Positions 1-7,839 of a stretch of DNA of 64,000 nt are shown in pieces. Under the pieces are notes generated by a model. That model was not told the DNA's origin, made no database searches, and saw only the letters and a program-made list of their open reading frames with translations. The translations under genes were made by a program, and so were the position numbers. Every line of letters starts with the position of its first letter. Position 1 is the first letter of the stretch. The stretch lies in assembly GCF_000721075.1 (NCBI RefSeq), contig NZ_JOEQ01000001.1, positions 1 to 64,000 on the forward strand, written 5' to 3'. The DNA comes from Streptosporangium amethystogenes. GTDB lineage: Bacteria; Actinomycetota; Actinomycetes; Streptosporangiales; Streptosporangiaceae.

Positions 1-569
1 GCGCTGCGGCGTCGCCGTCGATACTGCGAGCGGGCGGTGAGCCTGTCGCGGATCGCCGCGCCCCGGTGGTCGAGCTGGATCGCGTACCGTCCGGTCCGGC
101 TCCCGTCGCGCTCGGTGAACACCGCCAGGCCGGTGTGCTTGGAGCCGGGGTCGATCCCGACCTGTACGCCTGCCACGACGGAATCAGCTGCCGTGCGGTC
201 CTTCAGTCGGATAACGAACGGGGTATGCCGGTGAACCACGGCCCGGCCGGAACGCAGGAGTTTCCGCGCGTAGGCAGGGCTCGTGGGTTGCAGCGGTTGG
301 CCGTGCCTGTCCAGGACGAACACGACCGGGTGGGCTGGAGTGCCCGCTCCCTTCCCAGCCGAAGCCGGGTCGGGGTGACGCCGAGTAGACCGGGTGCCGG
401 TCGGCTCGATCTCCCCTCGCCCAGGTTGAACACCAGGTACCGCCTGGCGGCGGTGTCCGTGAGCCGTTTCGTGCCCACCCCCGGGCGTGTCTGCTCCCAC
501 GGATTCGAGAGCCTGGGGCTGAGGAAGCACCCCAAGGTCGGTCTGCGATCTTGTGTTCAACGTAGCCAT
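1..569 (-). CDS. iscB: IscB-family RNA-guided nuclease, N-terminal part (cut by window edge)
   Basis: Partial gene: the reading frame is open from an ATG at 569 to the left edge, about 189 codons. From codon 83 it matches the IscB/RRXRR family: a PLMP-like start (VVFVLDRHGQPLQPTSP), then ARKLLRSGRAVVHRHTPF, then a RuvC-I motif VQVGIDPGSKHTGLAVF with the catalytic Asp, then an arginine-rich bridge-helix start (YRRRRRS) at the edge. The HNH and remaining RuvC parts lie outside. IscB is the transposon-encoded ancestor of Cas9 that cuts DNA guided by omega RNA. A strong Shine-Dalgarno (AAGGAGGTG) precedes the ATG at 569. However, the first 82 codons resemble no IscB domain and sit in hairpin-rich DNA, so a GTG at 323 may be the true start. 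No transposase is seen. The family call is firm; the start is not. Confidence 0.82.
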   Translation of the reverse strand, partial: MATLNTRSQTDLGVLPQPQALESVGADTPGGGHETAHGHRRQAVPGVQPGRGEIEPTGTRSTRRHPDPASAGKGAGTPAHPVVFVLDRHGQPLQPTSPAYARKLLRSGRAVVHRHTPFVIRLKDRTAADSVVAGVQVGIDPGSKHTGLAVFTERDGSRTGRYAIQLDHRGAAIRDRLTARSQYRRRRRS

Positions 570-690
570 CACAACGCACCTCCTTGAGCTGATGGCCAGG
601 GCTGGTCAACGCGGGGCTTGTCAAGCGCATTAATGCACTTCAAGCCCCCTCCTTCAGGAGGGGGTCGTTGACCCCGATCTTTCCACGGCC
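324..690 (-). ncRNA. candidate omega RNA / structured leader of the IscB element
   Basis: On the minus strand, the stretch just upstream of the conserved IscB core is rich in inverted repeats. The best is CCCCCTCCT/AGGAGGGGG at 645-653 and 656-664, a 9-bp stem typical of IS200/IS605-type element ends. A near-palindromic GTGCATTAATGCGC (634-621 on the minus strand) follows, and several short GC-rich hairpins lie between 330 and 540. In known IscB loci the guide RNA is encoded immediately 5' of the nuclease gene. Assigning this region as omega RNA is an inference from position and folding potential; its ends are approximate. Confidence 0.35.
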
Positions 691-740
691 GAGTTTCCTT
701 GCCGCCAAGGTAATCGGCGACGGGGCGTCGCCGGAGCCGT

Positions 741-771
741 ATCGGTGCGACCGATCACCCAAGGTGATCGG
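741..771. promoter_or_regulatory. overlapping inverted repeats upstream of the HATPase gene
   Basis: Two overlapping dyads lie about 140 bases before the HATPase gene: ATCGGT-GCG-ACCGAT (741-755) and CCGATCACC-CAA-GGTGATCGG (751-771). The second is a perfect 9-bp repeat. They could be a repressor operator or a small hairpin. No T-run follows, so a terminator is unlikely. The rest of 665-910 shows no gene I can support. Confidence 0.35.
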
Positions 772-910
772 CTCGGCCTATCACCCGACCGATCTGCGGA
801 CAGTATTGGTCCTGCGACTCTCCGTATATCGGCCTTGTCCCTCAGGATGGGGGATTCAGACCAGCGAGCGCGATCCCGCGGCCCTGGTGTCCTACTCGAT
901 AGGAGCAACG

Positions 911-1411
911 ATGCTCACCGAGCACGCTCCAGCTCTGGAGGTCGGCGTGCGCGGCAGGCACCGCGGACGCTTTCGAGTGACCGCCTGGTGTCTCCCCCCG
1001 GGCAACGCCGCCCGCCGGGCCCGCAAGCTGCTGCACGACCTGCTGTCCCGGCCGCCCTTCGCCCCCGACGACGTCGCCGACCTGGAGGTCGTGGTGACCG
1101 AGCTCGCCACGAACGCCGGCAGTTACGCCCCCGGCCCCTACGAGCTGCGCGTCCTGCACGACCGCGACCTGCCGATCAGGGCCGAGGTGGCCGACGCCGG
1201 CGGCGGGGTCCCGCTGATCGAGCGGTTGCTGCGTCGCCCGTTCACACTCCCCTGCCACGTGGACGAGCTGTCACTCGGCGGACGGGGCCTGCGGATCGTC
1301 GAGGAGTTCACCTCCGGGCGCTGCGGGGCGCGCTGGACCCGGCTGTGCGGCACCGGGCAGATCGGAACCGGCGTCTGGTTCGACCTTCCGGCGCACCGTC
1401 CCCGGACCTGA
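911..1411 (+). CDS. HATPase_c-type anti-sigma/regulatory kinase-like protein
   Basis: A 166-aa stand-alone GHKL ATPase of the kind found in large numbers in actinomycetes, usually acting as serine kinases on anti-sigma antagonists or as orphan regulators. The sequence shows an N-box (VVTELATNAGSY), a G1 box (VADAGGGVP) and a G2 box (LGGRGLRIVEEF). The ATG at 911 is chosen because AGGAGCAACG sits directly before it; the frame is open further upstream but without family similarity. The last 140 bases overlap, tail to tail, the 3' end of the convergent TPR gene. The partner protein is not visible here. Confidence 0.8.
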   Translation: MLTEHAPALEVGVRGRHRGRFRVTAWCLPPGNAARRARKLLHDLLSRPPFAPDDVADLEVVVTELATNAGSYAPGPYELRVLHDRDLPIRAEVADAGGGVPLIERLLRRPFTLPCHVDELSLGGRGLRIVEEFTSGRCGARWTRLCGTGQIGTGVWFDLPAHRPRT

Positions 1412-2374
1412 ACGCGCCCCTGCGGGGCCGGACCTCGCTCTCAGGAGCGTGGACAGGCGCTCCACCTCAGGGTGATCGGCTCCGAGGGCGAGGTGTTTGA
1501 CACGCAGCGCGTCCCGGTAGCGTCGCCCCGCCTCCTTCGGGCGGCCTTGGAGATCGTCCAGGTGTGCCAGATTCACCTGGCACACCGCCACCTCGTAGTG
1601 ATCGGTTCCCAGGCGCTCGACGAAGATGTCCAGGGCCCGGCTCAGTGCCTCCTCCGCCGCCGCGAGCCTGCCCTGCTTCGCGAGTACCGCGCCGAGTACC
1701 GCCAGGTCCGCCGCGACCTGGTCGTGACGGGGCCCGAGCACCCCGCGCCGGATCTCGATCGCGGCTCGCGCGTGCCGTTCTCCCGAGGGGCCGTCGTCAC
1801 CCCGGGCATGCGCGAGTCCCGCGAGGTTGTGCAGAACGTCGGCGCGTGCCAGGGGGTCGTCCACCTCGTGCCGCTCCAGGCAGGCCAGCGCTCCGCGGTA
1901 GTGGGTCTCGGCCTCGCCGTAGCGGCCGAGTTCCTTGCACAGCACTCCCAGGGCCAGCCGCACCGCCGCGCCCCGGGGCCGGTCCGCCTCGTCCACCAGC
2001 TCGAAGGCCCGGCGCAGGTGCGCCTCCGCGGTGGTGTGCCGGGCCTGTCTGCGCTCGATGTCACCCATCCGGATCAGCGCGTCGGCGAGTGACGCGTCGC
2101 GTCCGCTCCCGGCGGGCGCCGAGGTCAGCGACTCCACCGCCCGCCGGGCCCATTCGTGTGCCTGCGGGTAGCCGGTGAGCCCGTGCCAGAGCGACGCCAG
2201 ATCCACCAGAAGCGCGGTGTGTCCGGTGAGATCCACCCGGCCCGCCACCTCACCCGCCCGCCGCGCCCACCGCTCACCCTCGGCGTACCAGCCGCGCCTT
2301 CGGCAGTACGCACCGCGCAGCAGGCACCGGTGGATCGTCTTGATCCGATGACGGCGGACGACTCGTTCGAACAC
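1271..2374 (-). CDS. tetratricopeptide repeat protein
   Basis: A 367-aa alpha-solenoid protein. Several kinesin-light-chain-style TPR units are recognisable between about residues 25 and 300, with repeated A-x-x-x-x-x-A-L patterns and the phrase LGxDHxEVA (LGTDHYEVAVCQVNLAHL, LGADHPEVERL). There is no DNA-binding, kinase or membrane segment. The C-terminal 65 residues are Gly/Ala/Pro-rich and lie antisense to the HATPase gene, so they may be a low-constraint extension. The start codon is two bases after the stop of the secreted-peptide gene, so the two are almost certainly co-translated. A role as receptor or scaffold for that peptide is inference. Confidence 0.72.
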   Translation of the reverse strand: MFERVVRRHRIKTIHRCLLRGAYCRRRGWYAEGERWARRAGEVAGRVDLTGHTALLVDLASLWHGLTGYPQAHEWARRAVESLTSAPAGSGRDASLADALIRMGDIERRQARHTTAEAHLRRAFELVDEADRPRGAAVRLALGVLCKELGRYGEAETHYRGALACLERHEVDDPLARADVLHNLAGLAHARGDDGPSGERHARAAIEIRRGVLGPRHDQVAADLAVLGAVLAKQGRLAAAEEALSRALDIFVERLGTDHYEVAVCQVNLAHLDDLQGRPKEAGRRYRDALRVKHLALGADHPEVERLSTLLRARSGPAGARSGPGTVRRKVEPDAGSDLPGAAQPGPARPAAPGGELLDDPQAPSAE

Positions 2375-2376
2375 CG

Positions 2377-2505
2377 TCAGACGGACGGCTCGCAGTGGTT
2401 GGCGATGCGGATGGACTCCGCGGTGGCGGTGCCGGTCTGCAGCACCAGGAGGACGGGTACCGCCGCCGTGAGGATCAGCGTGTACAGGCGTGCGATCTTT
2501 CGCAT
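2377..2505 (-). CDS. small secreted peptide (42 aa) upstream of the TPR gene
   Basis: The ATG at 2505 is preceded by a good Shine-Dalgarno (AAGAAGGAGTGGCA). The peptide starts MRKIARLYTLILTAAV, a basic n-region plus hydrophobic core, then VLLVLQTGTATA followed by a short tail ESIRIANHCEPSV. This is the architecture of an exported pre-peptide, with signal peptidase cleavage plausible after ATA. The mature part would be only about 13-14 residues with a single Cys. It is directly followed by a TPR gene, an arrangement recalling Phr-type peptide/TPR receptor pairs of Firmicutes. I know of no named family, and the pairing is a hypothesis. Confidence 0.6.
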   Translation of the reverse strand: MRKIARLYTLILTAAVPVLLVLQTGTATAESIRIANHCEPSV

Positions 2506-2665
2506 TGCCACTCCTTCTTTCCGGAGAGTCAGGACGTCCTCATCATGATCCCGAACACTTGGGGTCCGCTTGGAGGCGACTAATACACCCGGTGCCGGAG
2601 GAACCGCCAGGGAGGATCTCGGCGGGTTCGTTGTTGTGCGGGACTCCGTGGGAGTGTTGCGGCTT

Positions 2666-3199
2666 ATGAGTAGGTCGTTGAAGATGACACACATCCTGCT
2701 GGTGGCCGCGTTCGCCGCCGGCCTTTCCGCCTGTTCGGCGGAGGACGGCTCGTCCGCCCCCTCCACCGCTCCAGCCGTCTCCGCCCCCTCCGGACCCGAG
2801 AGCGCCCCCGTCCCCGCCGTCACCGTCACCGTCACCGCGGAGCCCTCGTCTCCGGCCGACTCGACCGACTCCCCCGCCGAACCCGAGGGGGACGAACCGG
2901 GCGACGGCGCCGGGGACACCGGACCGGCCACCTACCTGCTCGGACCACTCGGCACGAGTCCGGGACAGCCGGGCTGGATCACTGTGCAGACCGGCGACGG
3001 CGATGTGCAGTCGGTCATGCTCAGCCCGGACGCGGTGGTGCTCGACGCGCGGGGAACGATCTGCACCACGGACAAGGTCCCGCACAGGTGCACCGCCGCA
3101 CAACTGGAGAAGGCGCTCAACGCGCGAAAGTCCCTGAACGCCAAGGTGACGCTCCAGGGCGGGGTGGCGGTAAGGATCGAGGCGACCACCGGGAAGTGA
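2666..3199 (+). CDS. putative lipoprotein of unknown function
   Basis: The protein has 177 residues. A lipoprotein signal is visible (MTHILLVAAFAAGLSAC) with the lipobox LSAC and lipidated Cys at residue 23. A low-complexity Ser/Pro/Glu/Asp linker of about 75 residues follows, then a globular domain with two cysteines (GTICTTD and PHRCTAAQLEKAL) that could form a disulphide. The ATG at 2666 is preferred because it gives a complete signal peptide; an ATG at 2684 is also possible. The protein should be anchored to the outer face of the membrane. The C-terminal domain is not one I recognise. It is transcribed divergently from the peptide/TPR pair. Confidence 0.7.
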   Translation: MSRSLKMTHILLVAAFAAGLSACSAEDGSSAPSTAPAVSAPSGPESAPVPAVTVTVTAEPSSPADSTDSPAEPEGDEPGDGAGDTGPATYLLGPLGTSPGQPGWITVQTGDGDVQSVMLSPDAVVLDARGTICTTDKVPHRCTAAQLEKALNARKSLNAKVTLQGGVAVRIEATTGK

Positions 3200-3205
3200 C
3201 CGGGG

Positions 3206-3243
3206 CCGGCGGATCCACGCATTCGGCCGCGTGGATCCGCCGG
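3206..3243. terminator. bidirectional terminator between lipoprotein and GH3 genes
   Basis: A perfect 15-bp stem, CCGGCGGATCCACGC (3206-3220) with its complement at 3229-3243, and an 8-base loop. It lies between two convergent genes. There is no strong T-tract, as is common in actinomycetes. Confidence 0.75.
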
Positions 3244-3264
3244 TCGGCCGCGGGAAGGTGCGGG

Positions 3265-5751
3265 TCAGCCCACCGTGCAGGGTGTGCCGTTCAGGGTGAA
3301 CTCGGTCGGCCTGGGATTGGCGCCGGTGTAGGTGCCGTTGAACCCGATGCCGGTCGAGGCGTTGGGTGCGATGCTCGAGTTCCACGACAGGTTCGTCGCG
3401 GTAACGGCGGCGCCCGACTGCGACCAGGTCGCCGACCAGGCCGGCAGGGTGACCTTCTGACCGCCGGGGAAGGTGAACCGCAGCGTCCAGCCGTTGACGG
3501 CCGAGGTGCCGGTGTTGGCGATGGTCAGGTTGGCGCTGAAGCCACCTCCCCAGTCGTTGACCGTGTAGGTGACCTTGCAGGTGCCGCCCTCGCCGCCACC
3601 GCCGCCCGTGGTCGTGGTCACCGTGGCCGAGCGGGCCGAGCGGTTGCCCGCCGCGTCACGCGCGTACACCGCGAACGTGTAGGCGGTGCTCGCCGACAGC
3701 CCGGTGACGGATGCCGAGTCGGTCGTCGACGTCGCCACCGTGGTCTCGGTCGTGCCCTGCACCCGCACCACGTCGTAACCCGTCACGCCGACGTTGTCGC
3801 CGGACGCCGTCCACGACAGGTGCACCGACGACGAGGTCACGTTCGACACCGTCGGGGTGCCCGGCGCCGTCGGCGGGCTGGTGTCCGCGGCGGACTCGTA
3901 GGCCAGCCCGTAGCCGTAGGGGAAAAGCGGGGTCTTGCCGTCCCCGTCGTTGATCGGCTGCTGGCCGGCGCTGTTCATCCAGGTCACCGGGAGCCTGCCG
4001 GTGGGCTGGGTGAGGCCGAAGAGCACGTCGGCGACGCCCTGCCCCTCGGTGCCCGGCAGCCAGGAGGCCACCAGCGCGTTCCACCCGGAGAGCTGGGAGG
4101 AGATGTCCAGCGGGCGGCCGGAGACCAGGACCACGATCACCGGCACGCCGGAGGCGCGCAGCGTGTTGATGGTGTTCAGGTCCGCGCCGTCCAGCCCCAT
4201 GGCTCCGGTGCGGTCTCCCTGACCTTCCGCGTACGGAGTCTCACCCACCACCGCGATCGCCGCCCGGTAGGAGGAGTCGATGCCGCTGCCGTTCTGGTTG
4301 TAGGTCACCGTCGTGGCGGAGCCGACGGTGTTGCGGATTCCCTGCAGGATGGTGGTGCCGGGAGTGATGTTCCCCGACGAGCCCTGCCAGGAGATCGTCC
4401 AGCCGCCGCTCTGGTAGCCGATGTTGTCGGCGCTCCTGCCCGCGACGAAGATCTTGCCTCCGCCGGTGGCCAGCGGCAGGATGTTCCCGCCGTTCTTCAG
4501 CACCACCTGCGACCTCGCCACCGCCTGGCGGGCCAGGGCGCGGTGCGCGCCGCTGCCCACGGTCGAGATGTAGGTCCGGTCGGCCAGTGGCCTCTCGAAG
4601 AGTCCCAGCTCGAACTTCTTGGTCAGGATGCGCCTCGTGGCGTCGTCGACGCGGGACAGCGGCACCCGCCCCGCCTGCACCTCGGCGCGGAGCAGGTCGA
4701 TGAACTGCCGCCAGGCCTCGGGCTCCATCACCATGTCGATGCCGGCGTTGATCGCGGTTCGCACGTCGACGGCGGAGAGCCCGAGAGCGCCGTCGATCTG
4801 GTCGACGCCGTTCCAGTCCGAGACGACGAAGCCGGTGAATCCCAGCTCGCCCTTGAGCACCGAGGTGACCAGATACTGGTTCCCGTGCAGCCTGCTGCCG
4901 TTCCAGCTGCTGAACGAGACCATCACCGACCCCACCCCGCGGTCCACCGCGGCCCTGAACGGCGGCAGGTGGACCGCCCGCAGCTCGGTCTCGGTCAGCT
5001 GCGTGTCGCCCTGGTCCACGCCGTTCGTGGTGCCTCCGTCGCCGATATAGTGCTTGGCGGTGGCCAGCACCGAGGCCGGCCCGTTCAGCGCCGCGCCCTG
5101 CGTGCCCGTGATGAAGCTCGTCATCGACGAAGGGACATCCGGCAGTTCCCCGAAGGACTCGTAGGTGCGACCCCACCGGTCGTTGCGCGCGACGCACACG
5201 CAGGGTGCGAAGTTCCAGTCGACGCCCGTCCCGGTGACCTCCTCGGCGACCGCCCGGCCGATCTGCTGCACCAGGGCGGGATCCCGGGTGGCACCGAGCC
5301 CGATGTTGTGCGGGAAGATCGTCGCGCCGACCACGTTGTTGTGGCCGTGTACCGCGTCCACCCCGTAGAGCATGGGGATGCCCAGCGGCGTCGCGAGGGC
5401 GGCGTTCTGATAGCCGTCGTACATGTTCGCCCAGGAGGTGGCGTTGTTGGGCGAAGGCGCCGAACCGCCGCCGGACAGCACCGAGCCGAGCCGGTAGGCG
5501 GTGACGTCGGAGTTGCCGGCCGAGCCACGTTCCGCCTGGGTCATCTGGCCGATCTTCTCATCCAGCGTCATCCGCGAGAGGAGGTCGGCGACCCTGGTCG
5601 CCACCGGCAGGCCGGGATCCTGGTAGGGATTCACAGCCGCCGTGGCCGTCGTCGGGACGGACATCCCGGCCGCCAGCAGCAGCGCGGCGAGCCCGACGCG
5701 GAGACGGCGGCCCGGCCGGCCGAGCCGATCGGTCAGGAGGGAGGTGCGCAC
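3265..5751 (-). CDS. secreted GH3 beta-glucosidase with FN3 and CBM2 domains
   Basis: Predicted exported beta-glucosidase/exoglycosidase acting on cellulose-derived oligosaccharides. A signal peptide (RRLRVGLAALLLAAGMSV...ATA) is followed by a GH3 N-domain. The catalytic nucleophile lies in GFVVSDWNGVDQ (Asp about 312), and KHYIGDGGT is an acid/base and substrate loop. A GH3 C-domain runs to about 610, an FN3 domain covers about 620-708, a Gly-rich linker follows, and a family 2 cellulose-binding module covers about 718-828 (WGGGFSANLTIANTG, with a Cys pair). The GTG at 5751, preceded by GAAGGGG, is chosen because it gives a proper signal peptide. A perfect CebR operator lies 77 bases upstream, implying repression lifted by cello-oligosaccharides. 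Confidence 0.93.
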   Translation of the reverse strand: MRTSLLTDRLGRPGRRLRVGLAALLLAAGMSVPTTATAAVNPYQDPGLPVATRVADLLSRMTLDEKIGQMTQAERGSAGNSDVTAYRLGSVLSGGGSAPSPNNATSWANMYDGYQNAALATPLGIPMLYGVDAVHGHNNVVGATIFPHNIGLGATRDPALVQQIGRAVAEEVTGTGVDWNFAPCVCVARNDRWGRTYESFGELPDVPSSMTSFITGTQGAALNGPASVLATAKHYIGDGGTTNGVDQGDTQLTETELRAVHLPPFRAAVDRGVGSVMVSFSSWNGSRLHGNQYLVTSVLKGELGFTGFVVSDWNGVDQIDGALGLSAVDVRTAINAGIDMVMEPEAWRQFIDLLRAEVQAGRVPLSRVDDATRRILTKKFELGLFERPLADRTYISTVGSGAHRALARQAVARSQVVLKNGGNILPLATGGGKIFVAGRSADNIGYQSGGWTISWQGSSGNITPGTTILQGIRNTVGSATTVTYNQNGSGIDSSYRAAIAVVGETPYAEGQGDRTGAMGLDGADLNTINTLRASGVPVIVVLVSGRPLDISSQLSGWNALVASWLPGTEGQGVADVLFGLTQPTGRLPVTWMNSAGQQPINDGDGKTPLFPYGYGLAYESAADTSPPTAPGTPTVSNVTSSSVHLSWTASGDNVGVTGYDVVRVQGTTETTVATSTTDSASVTGLSASTAYTFAVYARDAAGNRSARSATVTTTTGGGGGEGGTCKVTYTVNDWGGGFSANLTIANTGTSAVNGWTLRFTFPGGQKVTLPAWSATWSQSGAAVTATNLSWNSSIAPNASTGIGFNGTYTGANPRPTEFTLNGTPCTVG

Positions 5752-5827
5752 ATCAGGCCCCTTCGGGGAGGTCTTCCGGAAAAGCGGATCGGACGGTGCA
5801 GGGCGGCACGGCTTGCACAGGCCTTTG

Positions 5828-5841
5828 TGGGAGCGCTCCCA
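5828..5841. promoter_or_regulatory. CebR-type operator (TGGGAGCGCTCCCA)
   Basis: A perfect 14-bp palindrome, TGGGAGCGCTCCCA, identical to the published CebR box that represses cellulose-utilisation genes in Streptomyces and Thermobifida. It sits 77 bases before the start of the GH3/CBM2 gene, exactly where a LacI-family repressor would block transcription. No cebR gene is in the window. Confidence 0.88.
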
Positions 5842-5961
5842 CATCTCGCACCATAGAATGCGGCCTCCCCCGGGCCAAGGGACCTCCACCTCCCCACCGG
5901 CCTGCCGGCCCGGCACTCATCGGGCCACCTGGACGGACTTCCCCCGGCCCGCCCACCGCCC

Positions 5962-5976
5962 GGTGAAAATTTCACC
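5962..5976. promoter_or_regulatory. palindrome GGTGAAAATTTCACC, possible operator
   Basis: A 15-base dyad with 7-bp arms in the region between the divergent GH3 and pucR-like genes, 158 bases before the pucR start. Its AT-rich centre stands out in GC-rich DNA. It is a candidate autoregulatory or local-regulator site; no binding protein is assigned. The rest of 5842-6133 shows no gene. Confidence 0.4.
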
Positions 5977-6133
5977 GCCGGGCCAGGCGGCACGGGTCCG
6001 CGGTCAGGCACCGACGGACCCCGCCTTCGGCGGTTCCCGGCGGATCGCCGTACCGTCGAACTGCTAGAACGGTGTTCATGCCACAAGCCCGTCGGCAGGC
6101 GGGCAGGGCAGAGGGCATGCAGAGGTCGGGTAG

Positions 6134-7663
6134 ATGTTGAAGCTGGACCGGTTGGTGAACGTTCTCGGTGGCTACGGGGCTCGGCTGTGCTGCGCTCCGG
6201 CGTCGCGGGACGTCGAGCTGCGCAGCGTGGTGGTGCATGATCCGACCGACACCCGCCCCACGACCGGTGACGTGTTCCTGGCGGTGGGCGTGGAGTCGGC
6301 GTCCGACGCCGTACGTCTGGCGCGGGCGGCGCGGGCCGTCACTGTGCTGGTGCACGGGAACCCTCCCCTCGACGAGAGCGCGCTGGAACAGGCCCTCGCC
6401 GATGGGATCGCCGTGCTGCTCGTCGAACCGGCGGTGTCCTGGAGCCAGCTCCTCGGCGTGGTGTACGGCCTGGTGCTCGAAGGCAGCCAGGCCGGGCGGG
6501 GGCCGAACGATCTGCTGGCCTTCGCGGACACGCTCGCGGCCGAAATCGGCTACGCGGTGACGATCGAGGACCAGATGTCGCGGGTCCTGGCCTACTCCGG
6601 CTCGCAGCAGACCGCCGATCCGGCACGGCTGGAGACGATCCTGGGCAGGCGGGTGCCGGACGCCATGCGCCGGCTGTTCGAGCGGGAGGGCGTCTTCGCC
6701 CATCTGGCGACCTCCGACGAGCCGCTGTTCGTCGACCCCTCACCGGCACACGGCCTCAGAGGTCGCATGGTGGTCGCGGTGCGGGCGGGGCGCGAGCTGC
6801 TGGGATCGATCTGGGTCGAGTGCGAAAGCCCGCTGTCCGGCACACGCCGGACCATCCTGGAGGACGGGGCGCGGGCGGTCGCGCTGCACCTGCTGCGCTC
6901 CCGGGTCAGTGCGGACCTGGAGCGTCAGGTGGAGTCCGATCTCGTCATCCAACTGCTGGAGGGGACCGCCGACACGGCCGCGGTGATCAGCAGGCTCGGT
7001 CTGCCCCGGGAGCGGTTCCGGGTGATCGCGCTCCAGGCGCACATCGCCGAGGAGCGACATGCCGCGATCCTGCTGGCCTTCGAACGCGCGACCACCGGTT
7101 TCGGCTGGTCACGACCGGGACGCAGCGCACTGTTCGGTAACACCCTGTACACGGTGCTGCCCTGCGACAACGATGCCACGCCCGCCCTGGACTGGCTCGC
7201 CGCGATCGCGAACGTCCTGCCGCGGCGGGTCACCGTGCTCGCCGGTGTCGGCGGCCCGGCGGAACCCACCCAGCTGGCCGCGAGCAGACAGGAGGCCGAC
7301 GAGAGCCTCGCCCTCCGGGCGGTGCGGCCCGCCGGCGCCCCGGCGGTCGTCTACGACGAGGCATGGGACGAGATCCTGCTGCAACGCCTCCGGGCCGCCG
7401 CCTCGGCAGGGCGTACCCCCGCCCGCGGGCCGGTCGCCGAACTGACCCGGCATGACTCCGAGCACGGCACCCAGTACATCGCGACGTTGCGCGCGTGGCT
7501 GGAGGCGCAGGGTGATCTGGCCGTCGCCGCCGGTCGCCTCGGTGTCCACCCGAACACCGTCCGCTACCGGCTGCGGAAGATGGCCGAGATCACGAACCTC
7601 CAGCTCGAACTGCCGGAGAAGCGGCTGGCGATGATCATCGCGCTGGCCGTCGGCCGGACCTAG
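6134..7663 (+). CDS. PucR-family transcriptional regulator
   Basis: A 509-aa regulator of the PucR/CdaR class. The N-terminal PucR domain (about 1-125, including DVFLAVGV) is followed by a GGDEF-like/CdaR middle region. The C-terminal helix-turn-helix (about 455-495) shows the family signature DLAVAAGRLGVHPNTVRYRL followed by RKMAEIT. Such proteins commonly activate adjacent amine, purine or amino-acid catabolic genes in response to the substrate. The downstream DadA-like oxidoreductase on the same strand is the natural target. The ATG at 6134 has GGTCGGGTAG before it. A strong hairpin follows the stop, so the two genes are probably separate transcripts. Confidence 0.88.
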   Translation: MLKLDRLVNVLGGYGARLCCAPASRDVELRSVVVHDPTDTRPTTGDVFLAVGVESASDAVRLARAARAVTVLVHGNPPLDESALEQALADGIAVLLVEPAVSWSQLLGVVYGLVLEGSQAGRGPNDLLAFADTLAAEIGYAVTIEDQMSRVLAYSGSQQTADPARLETILGRRVPDAMRRLFEREGVFAHLATSDEPLFVDPSPAHGLRGRMVVAVRAGRELLGSIWVECESPLSGTRRTILEDGARAVALHLLRSRVSADLERQVESDLVIQLLEGTADTAAVISRLGLPRERFRVIALQAHIAEERHAAILLAFERATTGFGWSRPGRSALFGNTLYTVLPCDNDATPALDWLAAIANVLPRRVTVLAGVGGPAEPTQLAASRQEADESLALRAVRPAGAPAVVYDEAWDEILLQRLRAAASAGRTPARGPVAELTRHDSEHGTQYIATLRAWLEAQGDLAVAAGRLGVHPNTVRYRLRKMAEITNLQLELPEKRLAMIIALAVGRT

Positions 7664-7670
7664 ACCCGCG

Positions 7671-7698
7671 GCGAGGCGCCGGTCGGCCGGCGCCTCGC
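7671..7698 (+). terminator. terminator after the pucR-like gene
   Basis: Perfect 12-bp stem GCGAGGCGCCGG (7671-7682) with its complement (7687-7698) and a TCGG tetraloop, 8 bases after the stop codon. Confidence 0.75.
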
Positions 7699-7839
7699 GG
7701 GGCCGGCGAGAGCCGCAGCGGGCGCCAGATCCGGAGCCCGGCCCCCGGCGCTTGTCCTGCCACGACAAAACACACCATTGCGCTTGTCCGAAACGCACAC
7801 ACCGCTCTCCGGCCAGGCCAGCGATCCTCGAAAGAGGCA

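Noticed and set aside
668..910. Upstream extension of the HATPase frame to 668
   Set aside because: Composition is unlike protein and includes the inverted repeats; the ribosome site supports 911.
3088..5856. A 922-codon plus-strand open frame
   Set aside because: It is the antisense of the GH3 gene, Arg/Gly-rich with no motifs; a GC-bias shadow.
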